In this document: positions 1 through 7,682 of the stretch, piece by piece | Position numbering within the stretch: position 1 is the first letter of the stretch | How the letters are laid out: each line of letters opens with the position of its first letter | Assembly (NCBI GenBank): GCA_018267385.1 | Contig: JAFDYN010000006.1 | Location: 1 to 64,000, forward strand | From: Bacteroidota bacterium | GTDB taxonomy: Bacteria > Bacteroidota > Bacteroidia > Chitinophagales > LD1 | Length of the DNA: 64,000 nucleotides | Direction: 5' to 3' | Notes under the pieces: model-generated | Told to the model about the DNA's origin: nothing | Database searches by the model: none | What the model saw: the letters and a program-made list of their open reading frames with translations, nothing else | Made by a program: the position numbers and the translations under genes

Positions 1-153
1 TAGTTGGAGGCAAACTAAAGGAAACATAGAGACATAGAAAATATAGATGCCTTGGCAGAGAAGCAAACTGTTTTGACGGTGTTGTAGGTGACGCTGCGCT
101 AAACACCAATAACGGCTAAAAAAGGGGAGATTTAGAGGGGCATACATGAGGGG

Positions 154-1482
154 CTACTCCATCTCGTACTCCTTCAGCTTGCGGTAGAGCGTAGCGAGTG
201 CGATATTGAGCAGGCGGGCGGCTTCGGTCTTATTCCCGCGGGTATGCTCCAGGACGAGCTGTATGTGGCGGCGCTCCATCTCTGCGAGGTCATAGGTGAG
301 CGGCTGCGCAGTATCATGTTTGAAATCAAAAGGAAGCACAGCGGTGGTCAGCTCACTCTGAGAGAGAATGACAGCACGCTCTATCACATTCTTCAGCTCG
401 CGGATATTACCGCGCCAGCGGTGGCCTTGCAGCGCTTTGAGAAAGTCTGCCTGCATCACCGGCGGCACCTTATTCACCTTATCAGCAAAGACGCGGATGA
501 AGTGTTTCGCCAGTACCTCTATATCACCTCGTCTCTCATCGAGAGAGGGTATATTGATCTGAAACACCGAGAGCCGGTAGTAAAGGTCCGCGCGAAAAAG
601 CCCCTGGTCACTCTCTGCTTTCAGGTCGCGGTTGGTCGCTGCTATCACGCGTACATTGACACTGGTCGTCCTCGTATCTCCCACGCGGATGTACTCGCCC
701 GTCTCCAGCACGCGCAGCAGCTTGGCCTGCAGGTCGAGGCTCATCTCCCCTATCTCATCCAGGAAGATCGTACCACCATTGGCCTCCTCCAGCAGTCCCT
801 TTTTATCCCGCATAGCACCGGTAAAGGCACCTGCTTTATGCCCGAATAACTCACTCTCCAGTATCTCACGGCCCAGTGCACTACAGTTGACCGCCAGAAA
901 AGTGTTGCGCCTGCGCTCACTGGCCTCATGTATACTCTGCGCAAAGACCTCCTTGCCCGTACCCGTCTCTCCCAGCAGCAGCACAGTGGCATCTGTAGGC
1001 GCTACCCGCTGCGCCAGGTCTTTGGCAGTGAGTATGGCAGGTGAGCTGCCGAGTATATTTGAGAAATTGTATTTGTCAGCTACCCGCTTTTCCAGCTGGA
1101 GGACGCGCTTTTGCAGTCGTGCCTTCTCCAGTGCTTTGCTCAGCACGGGTAGTATCTTTTCATTGTCATCCCCCTTCACCAGATAGTCAAATGCGCCGTT
1201 CTTGATAGCGCGCACCCCATCTGCTATGGTACCGAATGCAGTGAGTACGATCACCTCTATGCAGGGATATTTCTCACGGATAGTGCGGCTCAGGTCCACG
1301 CCATTGCTATCGGGCAGTTTCACATCACTGATCACCACCTGTATGTCCTCGCGCTCCAGCAGCCGCATACCGGCAGCGGCAGTAGATGCCTCATGCACCT
1401 GGTAGCCCTCCAGGCTGATGATGCGCGAGAGCAGGCTGCGCAGTTTCTCCTCATCATCTATGATCAGTATGGACTGTTTCAT
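154..1482 (-). CDS. sigma-54-dependent response regulator (NtrC family)
   Basis: Two-component response regulator that would activate sigma-54 promoters once phosphorylated. Start taken at the internal ATG (442 aa), because the upstream in-frame extension has no receiver-like sequence. The receiver domain covers about residues 4-120, with the phospho-acceptor Asp53 in ISDVKLPDSNG. The AAA+ domain has Walker A GETGTGKE (171-178), the sigma-54 contact loop GAFTGA (218-223) and Walker B GTIFLDEIGE (237-246). The C-terminal Fis-type helix-turn-helix holds NKTEAARLLNIALATLYRKL. All key residues are present. No histidine kinase partner is visible; it could lie beyond the left edge, downstream on this strand. 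Confidence 0.96.
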   Translation of the reverse strand: MKQSILIIDDEEKLRSLLSRIISLEGYQVHEASTAAAGMRLLEREDIQVVISDVKLPDSNGVDLSRTIREKYPCIEVIVLTAFGTIADGVRAIKNGAFDYLVKGDDNEKILPVLSKALEKARLQKRVLQLEKRVADKYNFSNILGSSPAILTAKDLAQRVAPTDATVLLLGETGTGKEVFAQSIHEASERRRNTFLAVNCSALGREILESELFGHKAGAFTGAMRDKKGLLEEANGGTIFLDEIGEMSLDLQAKLLRVLETGEYIRVGDTRTTSVNVRVIAATNRDLKAESDQGLFRADLYYRLSVFQINIPSLDERRGDIEVLAKHFIRVFADKVNKVPPVMQADFLKALQGHRWRGNIRELKNVIERAVILSQSELTTAVLPFDFKHDTAQPLTYDLAEMERRHIQLVLEHTRGNKTEAARLLNIALATLYRKLKEYEME

Positions 1483-1557
1483 GCTACGAAAGTAGGAAAG
1501 TAATCTGCGGCAGATAAAGTTTCCATCACAATATGCCTTTGCGACCACCTGGCAGGC

Positions 1558-2487
1558 CTACTCACGGCCATTCACCCGCAGCAGGTAGTCTGCTATATCC
1601 TCGCCGCTCTGGCCCTCCTGCTCCATCACCGTGCTCACAGACATCTGTATGATATCGCCCAGGGCATAGGCCCGCTGCCGCCACACGTCATACGCGCCAT
1701 GGTCGGGATAGCACATCGCCTTGCGGCCACGCAGCACCGCTATACGCTCGCGCGTCAGGCCATCCTTGCCGCCGGTGGCCATCCAGAGGTACTGCGGCAT
1801 ATACATGCTGGCTATCACCGCCGTCTTCTCACTCTCTACGATGGCTACCTGCGCCTCCTCATCCCACCATTGCAGCAGGTGCTCGCCAAATAAACACTGC
1901 CCGAGCTGAAACTCCTCTCCCAGCTGCGTATGCACCCACGCTATGTGGCTGTGCGGCTGCTTGACACGGTGTCCCCTGTGGTCGTAGAGCATGACCTTGC
2001 CGGTGCGGTAGCGCTGCTCTTTATCTTTCTGCCACCAGATGCTGGCACCGGGCCAGCGGTCAGAGGTGCCGATGCGGTATTGTAGAATGCGCCTATTCAC
2101 CAGCGCACGCTCAAAGCCCAGCGTGTAGAGATACTGCACGAAGTTGTTATCGCGGAAGTGGACAAAACTCGCCGTGGCCATCCACTCGGGTATATAGGAT
2201 ACCTGCCGCTGCGCGGCGACCTCCGGCACCACGCGCACAGGCGGCGGTGAGGGCCGCGCCACGGTGAAGGTGCTGCGCTGTATGCCCTGCTGGCGCAGGT
2301 AGTCCCACGGGCGGAGGTGATAGCCGCAGCTATCCTGCCTGTCGCACCGGCCCACATGGTCGGCCACATGCTGCTGCGTATCGGTATAGACATACCTGGT
2401 AAATCTGCGCTGCTGCCCACACTGCGGACACCTGTACCGTGTAGCCGGGCCTTTATACTTTTCAAACTGAAATGGGTATTGGTTCAT
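1558..2487 (-). CDS. primase-like zinc-ribbon/toprim protein (DUF6371-like)
   Basis: 309-aa protein resembling the primase-like proteins carried by Bacteroidota plasmids and integrative elements. The N-terminus has a zinc ribbon with Cys20, Cys23, Cys48 and Cys54 (RCPQCGQQ, then GRCDRQDSCGYH). The C-terminal half has a toprim-like signature: VAIVESEKTAVI supplies the acidic Glu, and YPDHGAYDVW stands where the DxD motif is expected. Priming or nucleotidyl-transfer activity is inferred from fold. The RecA-fold ATPase at 4406-5587 lies on the same strand upstream and is the usual partner of such proteins; the two are now separated by a repeat-rich insertion. Probably the remnant or core of a replication module rather than a chromosomal dnaG. 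Confidence 0.75.
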   Translation of the reverse strand: MNQYPFQFEKYKGPATRYRCPQCGQQRRFTRYVYTDTQQHVADHVGRCDRQDSCGYHLRPWDYLRQQGIQRSTFTVARPSPPPVRVVPEVAAQRQVSYIPEWMATASFVHFRDNNFVQYLYTLGFERALVNRRILQYRIGTSDRWPGASIWWQKDKEQRYRTGKVMLYDHRGHRVKQPHSHIAWVHTQLGEEFQLGQCLFGEHLLQWWDEEAQVAIVESEKTAVIASMYMPQYLWMATGGKDGLTRERIAVLRGRKAMCYPDHGAYDVWRQRAYALGDIIQMSVSTVMEQEGQSGEDIADYLLRVNGRE

Positions 2488-2684
2488 GTTTTAGAGAATA
2501 ATGATTAGTGAATAGAGAATAATGAAAGGCATAATGCACCCTCCAGACCTCTCCCGACTGCATCGGGATCTCCGACCTAAAGGGGGGCTTTAACAGCCGC
2601 ATGCGTGTATTCAGGTCTCCCTTTGTGGAGATGTAGAGGGTAGATAGCAGTGTACAAACTCGCCGTCATGGCACCACACAGATC

Positions 2685-2860
2685 CGTCATTCCGAAAAAA
2701 ATCCCGTGAAAAATAAGTGTGATATTTTTGAAGGAATCCCAGCCTCACCGGGGCCGATACCTCACTTATTGCCATTGTTGAGTTCGGGGTTCCTTCTGTT
2801 TATGCCGCTCGTTTTTTACTGTTTGAAACCCCGAGGCTTCGGGACGGGATGAGGTGCGTG
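2685..2860. repeat. MITE-like repeat element, copy 1 (degenerate right end)
   Basis: Begins with CGTCATTCCGAAA and matches copy 2 (3300-3461) almost base for base over the first 60 bases, up to AAGGAATCCCAGCC. The middle then diverges, but both copies keep a TTCCTTC..GTTTAT core and end near GTGCGTG. The right inverted terminal repeat seen in copy 2 is replaced here by a CCCGAGGCTTCGGGACG hairpin (2830-2846), a 17-mer that recurs at 59148-59164. Confidence 0.7.
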
Positions 2861-2873
2861 AGTGGGCTAAGGC

Positions 2874-2915
2874 TGTTTCCTGTTTCCGTTTCCTACCTAA
2901 CGGAAACAGGAAACA
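2874..2915. repeat. perfect hairpin repeat 1 (TGTTTCC words)
   Basis: 17-bp perfect stem TGTTTCCTGTTTCCGTT (2874-2890) with its reverse complement at 2899-2915 and an 8-nt loop. There is no T-run, so it is unlikely to be a plain terminator. It shares its GTTTCC/GTTCCC word structure with hairpins at 3478-3523 and 4358-4399, and more loosely with 42718-42764. Confidence 0.85.
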
Positions 2916-2967
2916 TATCCGAGGGCGATAGAGTACATAAACGCGGATAGTATTATATATTCATAAA

Positions 2968-3261
2968 GTGAAAAGAGGTGGCTATACATATATTATTACC
3001 AATAAAAGACACTCGGTGCTCTACACAGGTGTCACAGCTGACCTGCGCAGCAGAATGCACGATTACAAGACTAAGCGTAACCCCAAGAGCTTTGCTACCA
3101 GATATAACTGTGATATACTAGTATATTATATACACTTCACACATATCGAAGAAGCGATCGCTGAAGAAAACCGTATCAAGCAATTAAGCAGAGCAAAGAA
3201 GCTGGATCTCATTTTTGCGATGAATCCCCTTTGGAAAGACCTATACGACACCCTGGATTGA
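2968..3261 (+). CDS. small single-domain GIY-YIG endonuclease
   Basis: 97-aa protein with a GTG start. The GIY-YIG core is clear: GGYTYIITN (first motif, GGY-YII form), LYTGVTADLRSRM (second motif with the catalytic Arg), and later the Glu-containing helix EEAIAEENRIKQL. It is the length of stand-alone GIY-YIG proteins (UPF0213/YhbQ-like). It sits alone, opposite in strand to its neighbours and exactly between two composite repeats (2685-2915 and 3300-3523). Its target is unknown. Association with the repeats suggests a role in their mobility, which is inference only. Confidence 0.9.
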   Translation: MKRGGYTYIITNKRHSVLYTGVTADLRSRMHDYKTKRNPKSFATRYNCDILVYYIHFTHIEEAIAEENRIKQLSRAKKLDLIFAMNPLWKDLYDTLD

Positions 3262-3299
3262 AGTACAAACAAGTTCGTTTTTTCTCCAAAAAAAGAGAT

Positions 3300-3461
3300 C
3301 GTCATTCCGAAAAAATTCCCGTGAAAATAAGTGTGATATTTTTGAAGGAATCCCAGCCACAAAAAAGGCAGGTATACCGCTCTTACACATTCTTGAGGTT
3401 TGGGATTCCTTCAGTTTTATATCGCATATTTTTTATTGATTGAAAAACTTTCGGAATGACG
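3300..3461. repeat. MITE-like repeat element, copy 2 (intact inverted ends)
   Basis: 162-bp element with 13-bp perfect terminal inverted repeats: CGTCATTCCGAAA (3300-3312) and TTTCGGAATGACG (3449-3461). The first 59 bases repeat those of copy 1 at 2685. No open reading frame of its own. Followed, as in copy 1, by about 16 bases and then a hairpin. Confidence 0.8.
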
Positions 3462-3477
3462 TGCGTGGATGGGATTT

Positions 3478-3523
3478 CTTGTTCCCCGTTCCTGTTTCCT
3501 AGTAAACGGGAACAGGGAACAAG
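3478..3523. repeat. hairpin repeat 2 (GTTCCC words)
   Basis: 20-bp stem, CTTGTTCCCCGTTCCTGTTT (3478-3497) against 3504-3523, with two G-U pairs in RNA and a 6-nt loop. It lies 13 bases beyond the stop codon of the unknown gene at 3537-4325. Hairpin 3 at 4358-4399 stands on that gene's other side with the same arm sequence. Confidence 0.85.
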
Positions 3524-3536
3524 GTTTGCGAAGGCG

Positions 3537-4325
3537 TCAGAGCTGATAGAAAGACATAATGCGGCCAGTAATTTCAATTTCAATCGCAAATTTGTCTCCG
3601 TTGTATTCAATAGCAGGTCTACCTTTTTTTCCTCGCAAGTACTTTGATAAGGTGCCATATCTACCACTGGTTGATTGTGCAATTCTTACTTCTAGAAAAT
3701 GATTTTTTATATGCTCCTCTTCTTGGAGCAAAACCTTTTTAAGAAGTTGAAAAATCAATTCGTGTTTATAACTAAAAAAGGTTCGTGGTTTGTTATTCGG
3801 ATTTCCAAATTTAGTTTCTTCGACATGTCTAACATAGATATGAATATATCTTTCAAAGTCGAGGAATATGCACACAAACCAATGTATAAATGTGACTTGG
3901 TCAAATTCTGCTGCTATTTTTAGGAGCGTTTTGTAATCAGATATATAATGGCTGTTGATCCTCTTTTCGTTATCTACTGTCCGGAGTATCTCTTTACGGA
4001 TTATTGCTTTTCTTGCTTGATGGCGTAACGATAGCCAGTTGAAATAATATTCAGCTTCTTCATCTGAGACGGCAATACCTAAATCAAATTTGAAATGAAC
4101 AACTAATGCGTAGACTGAAGGTATGCTTACTAGTTCCTCTAAATATTCTTGTAATGATTCTTGATTCAAAACGTACTTAGCAGCCAAATACCTGTACAAA
4201 TCTTCTTTAGTTATTTCGTAAGATTCTTTGATGTTTCTATCAATAAGGTAGATATGTGCGCACAGCGCCATTTCGACATCATATTTGAGTCGACTGGGGA
4301 TTGAAAAAGGAAGATTTTTCTTCAT
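3537..4325 (-). CDS. AT-rich unknown protein in hairpin-flanked cassette
   Basis: 262-aa protein that I do not recognise. It is predicted mostly helical and soluble, with no signal peptide or membrane segment. It is rich in aromatic residues and charge, with a stretch FIHWFVCIFLDFERYIHIYV near residues 145-164 and a basic C-terminal section (TLSKYLRGKKGRPAIEY). Its DNA is visibly more AT-rich than the primase and ATPase genes on either side, which suggests recent acquisition. It is bracketed by hairpins 2 and 3. No catalytic motif was found; a selfish or defence-type cargo is possible but unsupported. Confidence 0.75.
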   Translation of the reverse strand: MKKNLPFSIPSRLKYDVEMALCAHIYLIDRNIKESYEITKEDLYRYLAAKYVLNQESLQEYLEELVSIPSVYALVVHFKFDLGIAVSDEEAEYYFNWLSLRHQARKAIIRKEILRTVDNEKRINSHYISDYKTLLKIAAEFDQVTFIHWFVCIFLDFERYIHIYVRHVEETKFGNPNNKPRTFFSYKHELIFQLLKKVLLQEEEHIKNHFLEVRIAQSTSGRYGTLSKYLRGKKGRPAIEYNGDKFAIEIEITGRIMSFYQL

Positions 4326-4357
4326 TACGGTTCTTTATATAAAGATATAATAAGTTC

Positions 4358-4399
4358 TGTTCCCTGTTCCCGTTTATCAGCAAACAGGAACAGGGAACA
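4358..4399. repeat. hairpin repeat 3 (GTTCCC words)
   Basis: 18-bp stem TGTTCCCTGTTCCCGTTT (4358-4375) with 4382-4399, one mismatch, 6-nt loop. It lies between the ATPase stop codon (4406) and the start of the unknown gene (4325). Its right arm AACAGGGAACAAG is identical to that of hairpin 2. Confidence 0.85.
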
Positions 4400-4405
4400 A
4401 GAAGA

Positions 4406-5587
4406 TTACTCCTCACTTTCAGGTTGAGGATTGTCCCAGCCGTTCTTTTTTGCCTTTTCAAACAATTTAGCAACAGCGCTGCGATGCGCATAACCTAGCA
4501 TTTCTGCTATCTCATCGTACTTCTTACCAGAGTTGTGTAGCTCCTTTGCCTGCTCCCATTTCGCCCGGCTCTCCTCCTGCTCGTAGCCGCGCGATAGCTG
4601 GGTGAAGTCTACCCGCTCGCCGGTCACGGTGAAGGTCAGCGTGTCGGGGCAGAAGGCGAGGACGTGGCTGTGCGTCTTGTCCAGGTCGGGCAGGTAGTTG
4701 CCCTTGACCAGGCAGAGGTGGCGGTGATGCGGGCGGTGATGGTCGCGGCGCAGCTCTATGCCGAGCCGCATCTTGGCCTCAAAGCCCTGCCCGCCCAGAA
4801 AGTTATTCTTGCTCGGCAGCAGCTCCTCGGTCCGCTTGCCCGTATGGTGCAGGAAGAGGATGAGGCACTTCAGCTCGTTTGCCAGCAGGTAGTACGGCTT
4901 TAGAAACTCGCGGATCTTGTGCGTGTCCTTCAGGTCGTGCGGATAGAGATCTGAGAAGCAGTCTATGATCACGAGGTCGGCAGGCTTCACAGACAGGTTT
5001 CTGCGCAGAGTGGTGAGCAGGTCCTCATAGTGGAAGATGAAGCGCAGGCCGTGCAGCTTCTGATCTCCATAGCGCCGTGTCTGGCGGCGCAGTACGGTGC
5101 GTGTGGCGTCGCGGCTATCCTCCGTAGAGACGTAGACCACGCTGCGGTGCTGCGCGTGTATAGGGTAGTGCAGGAAGTGGCCGGAGCCTGCGCAGATATC
5201 CTCTGCCAGCTGGCGGAGTATGGCACTCTTGCCGGTGTCTGAGCTGCCCGCCAGGCAGGCCAGCCCCTGCGAGTGCAGCAGCCCCTCTATCAGAAACTGC
5301 ATATCCTCCTCACTCTCTCCCAGCAGGTCGGGCGCGGTGACCTCATGCTCCAGCTGCTGCGCCTCACGGCTGCACTGCTCGAGGTCATCCAGTAGCTTTT
5401 GCGGTACAAAGGGTGCCGGGCGCTCACCGCCGGGCATAGCATCATAGTGTTCCATTTTCATGAAATTATTTTGGGTGTGATAAATGTGCCGTGCTGCCTG
5501 TATGGAGCCGTGCGTGTGTGTGAAATAGTGGTCCGGATTGTCCTCTGGCCAGAGGTGCTGATCAGCTGTAGCGGGATCGGAGTCCAT
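4406..5587 (-). CDS. RecA-fold AAA family ATPase (RepA/DnaB-like helicase type)
   Basis: 393 aa as drawn; an internal ATG at 5461 (residue 43) is an equally possible start, since conserved sequence begins only after about residue 60. The RecA fold has Walker A GSSDTGKS (114-121), Walker B DLVIIDCFSD (about 200) and a LILFLHHTGK sensor segment. This is the layout of hexameric replicative helicases of the RepA/KaiC type found on Bacteroidota mobile elements. A C-terminal helix-turn-helix (KKYDEIAEMLGYAHRSAVAKL) suggests DNA binding. Same strand as the toprim protein at 1558-2487, its likely functional partner. Confidence 0.82.
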   Translation of the reverse strand: MDSDPATADQHLWPEDNPDHYFTHTHGSIQAARHIYHTQNNFMKMEHYDAMPGGERPAPFVPQKLLDDLEQCSREAQQLEHEVTAPDLLGESEEDMQFLIEGLLHSQGLACLAGSSDTGKSAILRQLAEDICAGSGHFLHYPIHAQHRSVVYVSTEDSRDATRTVLRRQTRRYGDQKLHGLRFIFHYEDLLTTLRRNLSVKPADLVIIDCFSDLYPHDLKDTHKIREFLKPYYLLANELKCLILFLHHTGKRTEELLPSKNNFLGGQGFEAKMRLGIELRRDHHRPHHRHLCLVKGNYLPDLDKTHSHVLAFCPDTLTFTVTGERVDFTQLSRGYEQEESRAKWEQAKELHNSGKKYDEIAEMLGYAHRSAVAKLFEKAKKNGWDNPQPESEE

Positions 5588-5785
5588 AGGTCCCGTTTAC
5601 AATGGCAAATCAAAGTAAATTTTGCTGCAAAGCCTAGTTTTAGCACATGGAGTTATCCTCAAAGATGTGCATAGAAAAAGTGCTGTACTGCGCATGTACA
5701 TTGCGTTGTGGGGTATTCGCTTTGATACAGAAGAAGATGTATAAGGGTGGTCATCGGGTGGTCACCACATTACCGCCCGCATCAT

Positions 5786-5816
5786 AAAAAAAGAGCCACA
5801 CCCACAGGTGCAGCTC
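5786..5816 (-). terminator. rho-independent terminator of the TPR regulator gene
   Basis: Read on the minus strand: GAGC..CACC / GGTG..GCTC stem with a small internal loop, followed by seven T. It lies 40 bases after the stop codon of the gene ending at 5857. Confidence 0.65.
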
Positions 5817-5856
5817 CTTGTATTTCTTGATCAGTACCGGCTCATAGATAGGTGCA

Positions 5857-7584
5857 TCAGGCGGGCCTCTCTACCTCAGTGCCGCGTGTGCTGAGCTCCA
5901 TGAGGTGCTTCACCAGATTGTCGGCACGGGTCAGTTGCATTTTCTTTTTGATGCGGTGCCGTAGCTGCTCATAGCCGCGCGCTCCTGACCCGAAGAGGCG
6001 CGACAGCTCCTTGTCTGTGAGGCCAGTTTTGATCAGGCCGCAGGCATGTACCTCGCGAGGTGTCAGCGCAGGATACAGGTCTGCCACGGTCTGGAAGAGG
6101 CCGTGATTGCCCTCATCTATCTTCTGCTGCAGCACGGCTTTCTCCTGCTCGGTGATGCGGGTAGTCCCTATCTTCTGCATGATGGCGGGTATGGTGGTCT
6201 GGGCGCTGCCCTTCTGCTTTTTCAGCCCCTCGAGAAAGGCCTTCAACTCATCCAGCAGTTTTACTTTCTCGTGCAGATTGATAGCAGTGAGCTGCATCTC
6301 CTTATTCATAGCCTCTACCTGCTGCTGCAGCAGCCTGCGTGTCAGCTCCTCCTGCTCCAGCGTATGCCTGGTGCGGGCAGCCTCCATCTTCTGCAGGTGA
6401 GACTGCATGCTCTGCGCCTCCAGCATCTCTCCCTCTGCGTGCTTCAGCTCGTAGGCTTTCATGAGCTTTTTGGCATCGCCGGTGGCCCTGCCCCAGGCAT
6501 AGTAGATCTCGTGTGCCAGGCGGTAGCAGTTTCGCACAGAGGTGCTGTGCTGCATCCTGACATACTCCGGCATACAGCGGTCGAGTAGTTTTATGGCTCT
6601 CTGGTAGTGCCCCTCCTGATAGGCCACGGTAGCTGAGGCATACTGATACTGTAGATAGGCGCCTGATGTGGTATCCGTACCGATGTGCTGCGCAGCCTCC
6701 CTCAGGTACAGCTGCTGCCTGGTGGCTATGTCTTTGCGCTCGCGGGCTGTCAGTGCCTTGGCCCGATAGAGCAGGTGGTAGTGTACGGTGGCTATCAGGT
6801 AGGACTGCAGCAGATAGGCGCGGTGCGTCTCATCTCCCCGGAGCAGCGCTATGATCTTCTCATACCAGGCGGTAGAGCTGCGGTAGTCTTTCTGCTCCTC
6901 GTGGTAGACGGTGAAGTAGCTGTAGACATTGAACCTATTGTAGGTAGAGACACCGGGCATCTCAGTGATGGCGAGTGACCGCTCCAGGTATGGCAGTGCA
7001 TTGTCAAAATCCGCATTGGCCATATAGGTATTGGCTATCTGGGTGTAGAATACGGTGATGATATTGCGGTGCCATATATCAGGCTCGCCCATGGCTTTGA
7101 GCTTGTCCAGCGCCAGCAGGCTCACCTTCATCTTCTCATCGTACTGATTTTTTTTGCCGTGTATAAAGGCCATACGCGTCAGGTACACCACCTGCACGCG
7201 GAGCGATACCCTATCCAGCAGCTGGTCACGCACCTGCAGCACGATCTCCTCTCCCTCTGCTATGTTGCCATTCATAAAGAAATGGCGGGCCCGCGCCAGC
7301 ATGACCTGCGCCGCCTCGTCGTATTGCTCCGTTTTGAGAAAGTAGGTGGTGAGCTTTTTGTGGTCTATGCCCTGCCGGTCAAAATCATTGCGGATAGAGG
7401 CTATGAGCAGTGTGAGCAGGTCTGCCATGGCCCTGATACGCTGCGGTGCTGCGGCGTAGTATTGCTTTTTGAAAGCATCCAGCTCCTGCGCAGCCGCCGT
7501 AGTATCCTGAGAGATCAGCTCAGAGATACCTGACAGCCGGTGCTGTAGTATATCAGCATATCTCAGCGTCCTGGCAGTGGGCAT
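5857..7584 (-). CDS. TPR / coiled-coil transcriptional regulator with LuxR-type HTH
   Basis: 575-aa cytoplasmic protein without signal peptide or membrane segment. Residues about 20-350 are helical repeats of TPR type (for example ALPYLERSLAITEMPGVSTY). A coiled coil follows (about 390-470, rich in Glu, Gln and Leu), and then a C-terminal LuxR/GerE-like helix-turn-helix with PALTPREVHACGLIKTGLTD. This architecture is common in Bacteroidota as a signal-responsive regulator. It is divergent from the collagen-like surface gene at 7683, with under 100 bases between the starts, so that gene is the natural candidate target. No ligand is predictable. Confidence 0.85.
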   Translation of the reverse strand: MPTARTLRYADILQHRLSGISELISQDTTAAAQELDAFKKQYYAAAPQRIRAMADLLTLLIASIRNDFDRQGIDHKKLTTYFLKTEQYDEAAQVMLARARHFFMNGNIAEGEEIVLQVRDQLLDRVSLRVQVVYLTRMAFIHGKKNQYDEKMKVSLLALDKLKAMGEPDIWHRNIITVFYTQIANTYMANADFDNALPYLERSLAITEMPGVSTYNRFNVYSYFTVYHEEQKDYRSSTAWYEKIIALLRGDETHRAYLLQSYLIATVHYHLLYRAKALTARERKDIATRQQLYLREAAQHIGTDTTSGAYLQYQYASATVAYQEGHYQRAIKLLDRCMPEYVRMQHSTSVRNCYRLAHEIYYAWGRATGDAKKLMKAYELKHAEGEMLEAQSMQSHLQKMEAARTRHTLEQEELTRRLLQQQVEAMNKEMQLTAINLHEKVKLLDELKAFLEGLKKQKGSAQTTIPAIMQKIGTTRITEQEKAVLQQKIDEGNHGLFQTVADLYPALTPREVHACGLIKTGLTDKELSRLFGSGARGYEQLRHRIKKKMQLTRADNLVKHLMELSTRGTEVERPA

Positions 7585-7682
7585 GGGTGGGAGTTGTCGT
7601 GTTTTTGTCGTGAAGGTAAATATACGTCATAGCATACTTTTGATGCGATCAATTTTCACATAAATAAACCCAACCCGCCAAC

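Larger units (their letters stand above)
2488..2967. repeat. repeat-filled intergenic stretch, no gene
   Basis: No convincing coding region. It holds a degenerate inverted-repeat element (2685 to about 2860) followed by a perfect hairpin (2874-2915), both annotated separately. The first 190 bases contain further imperfect repeat-like words (CTCCCGACTGCATCGGGA; CTCCCTTTGTGGAGA) typical of dispersed intergenic repeats in Bacteroidota. Confidence 0.6.

Noticed and set aside
2874-2915. Rho-independent terminator
   Set aside because: Strong stem but no T-run on either strand, and two further copies lie nearby in different contexts, so a repeat family explains it better.
3383-3682. 99-aa ORF across hairpin repeat 2 and the end of the unknown gene
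   Set aside because: Runs antisense through repeat sequence and out of frame with the gene; translation is repeat-derived.
1558-5587. Intact prophage or integrative element
   Set aside because: Only primase-like and ATPase genes are present; no integrase, att repeats, capsid, mobilisation or partition genes were found.
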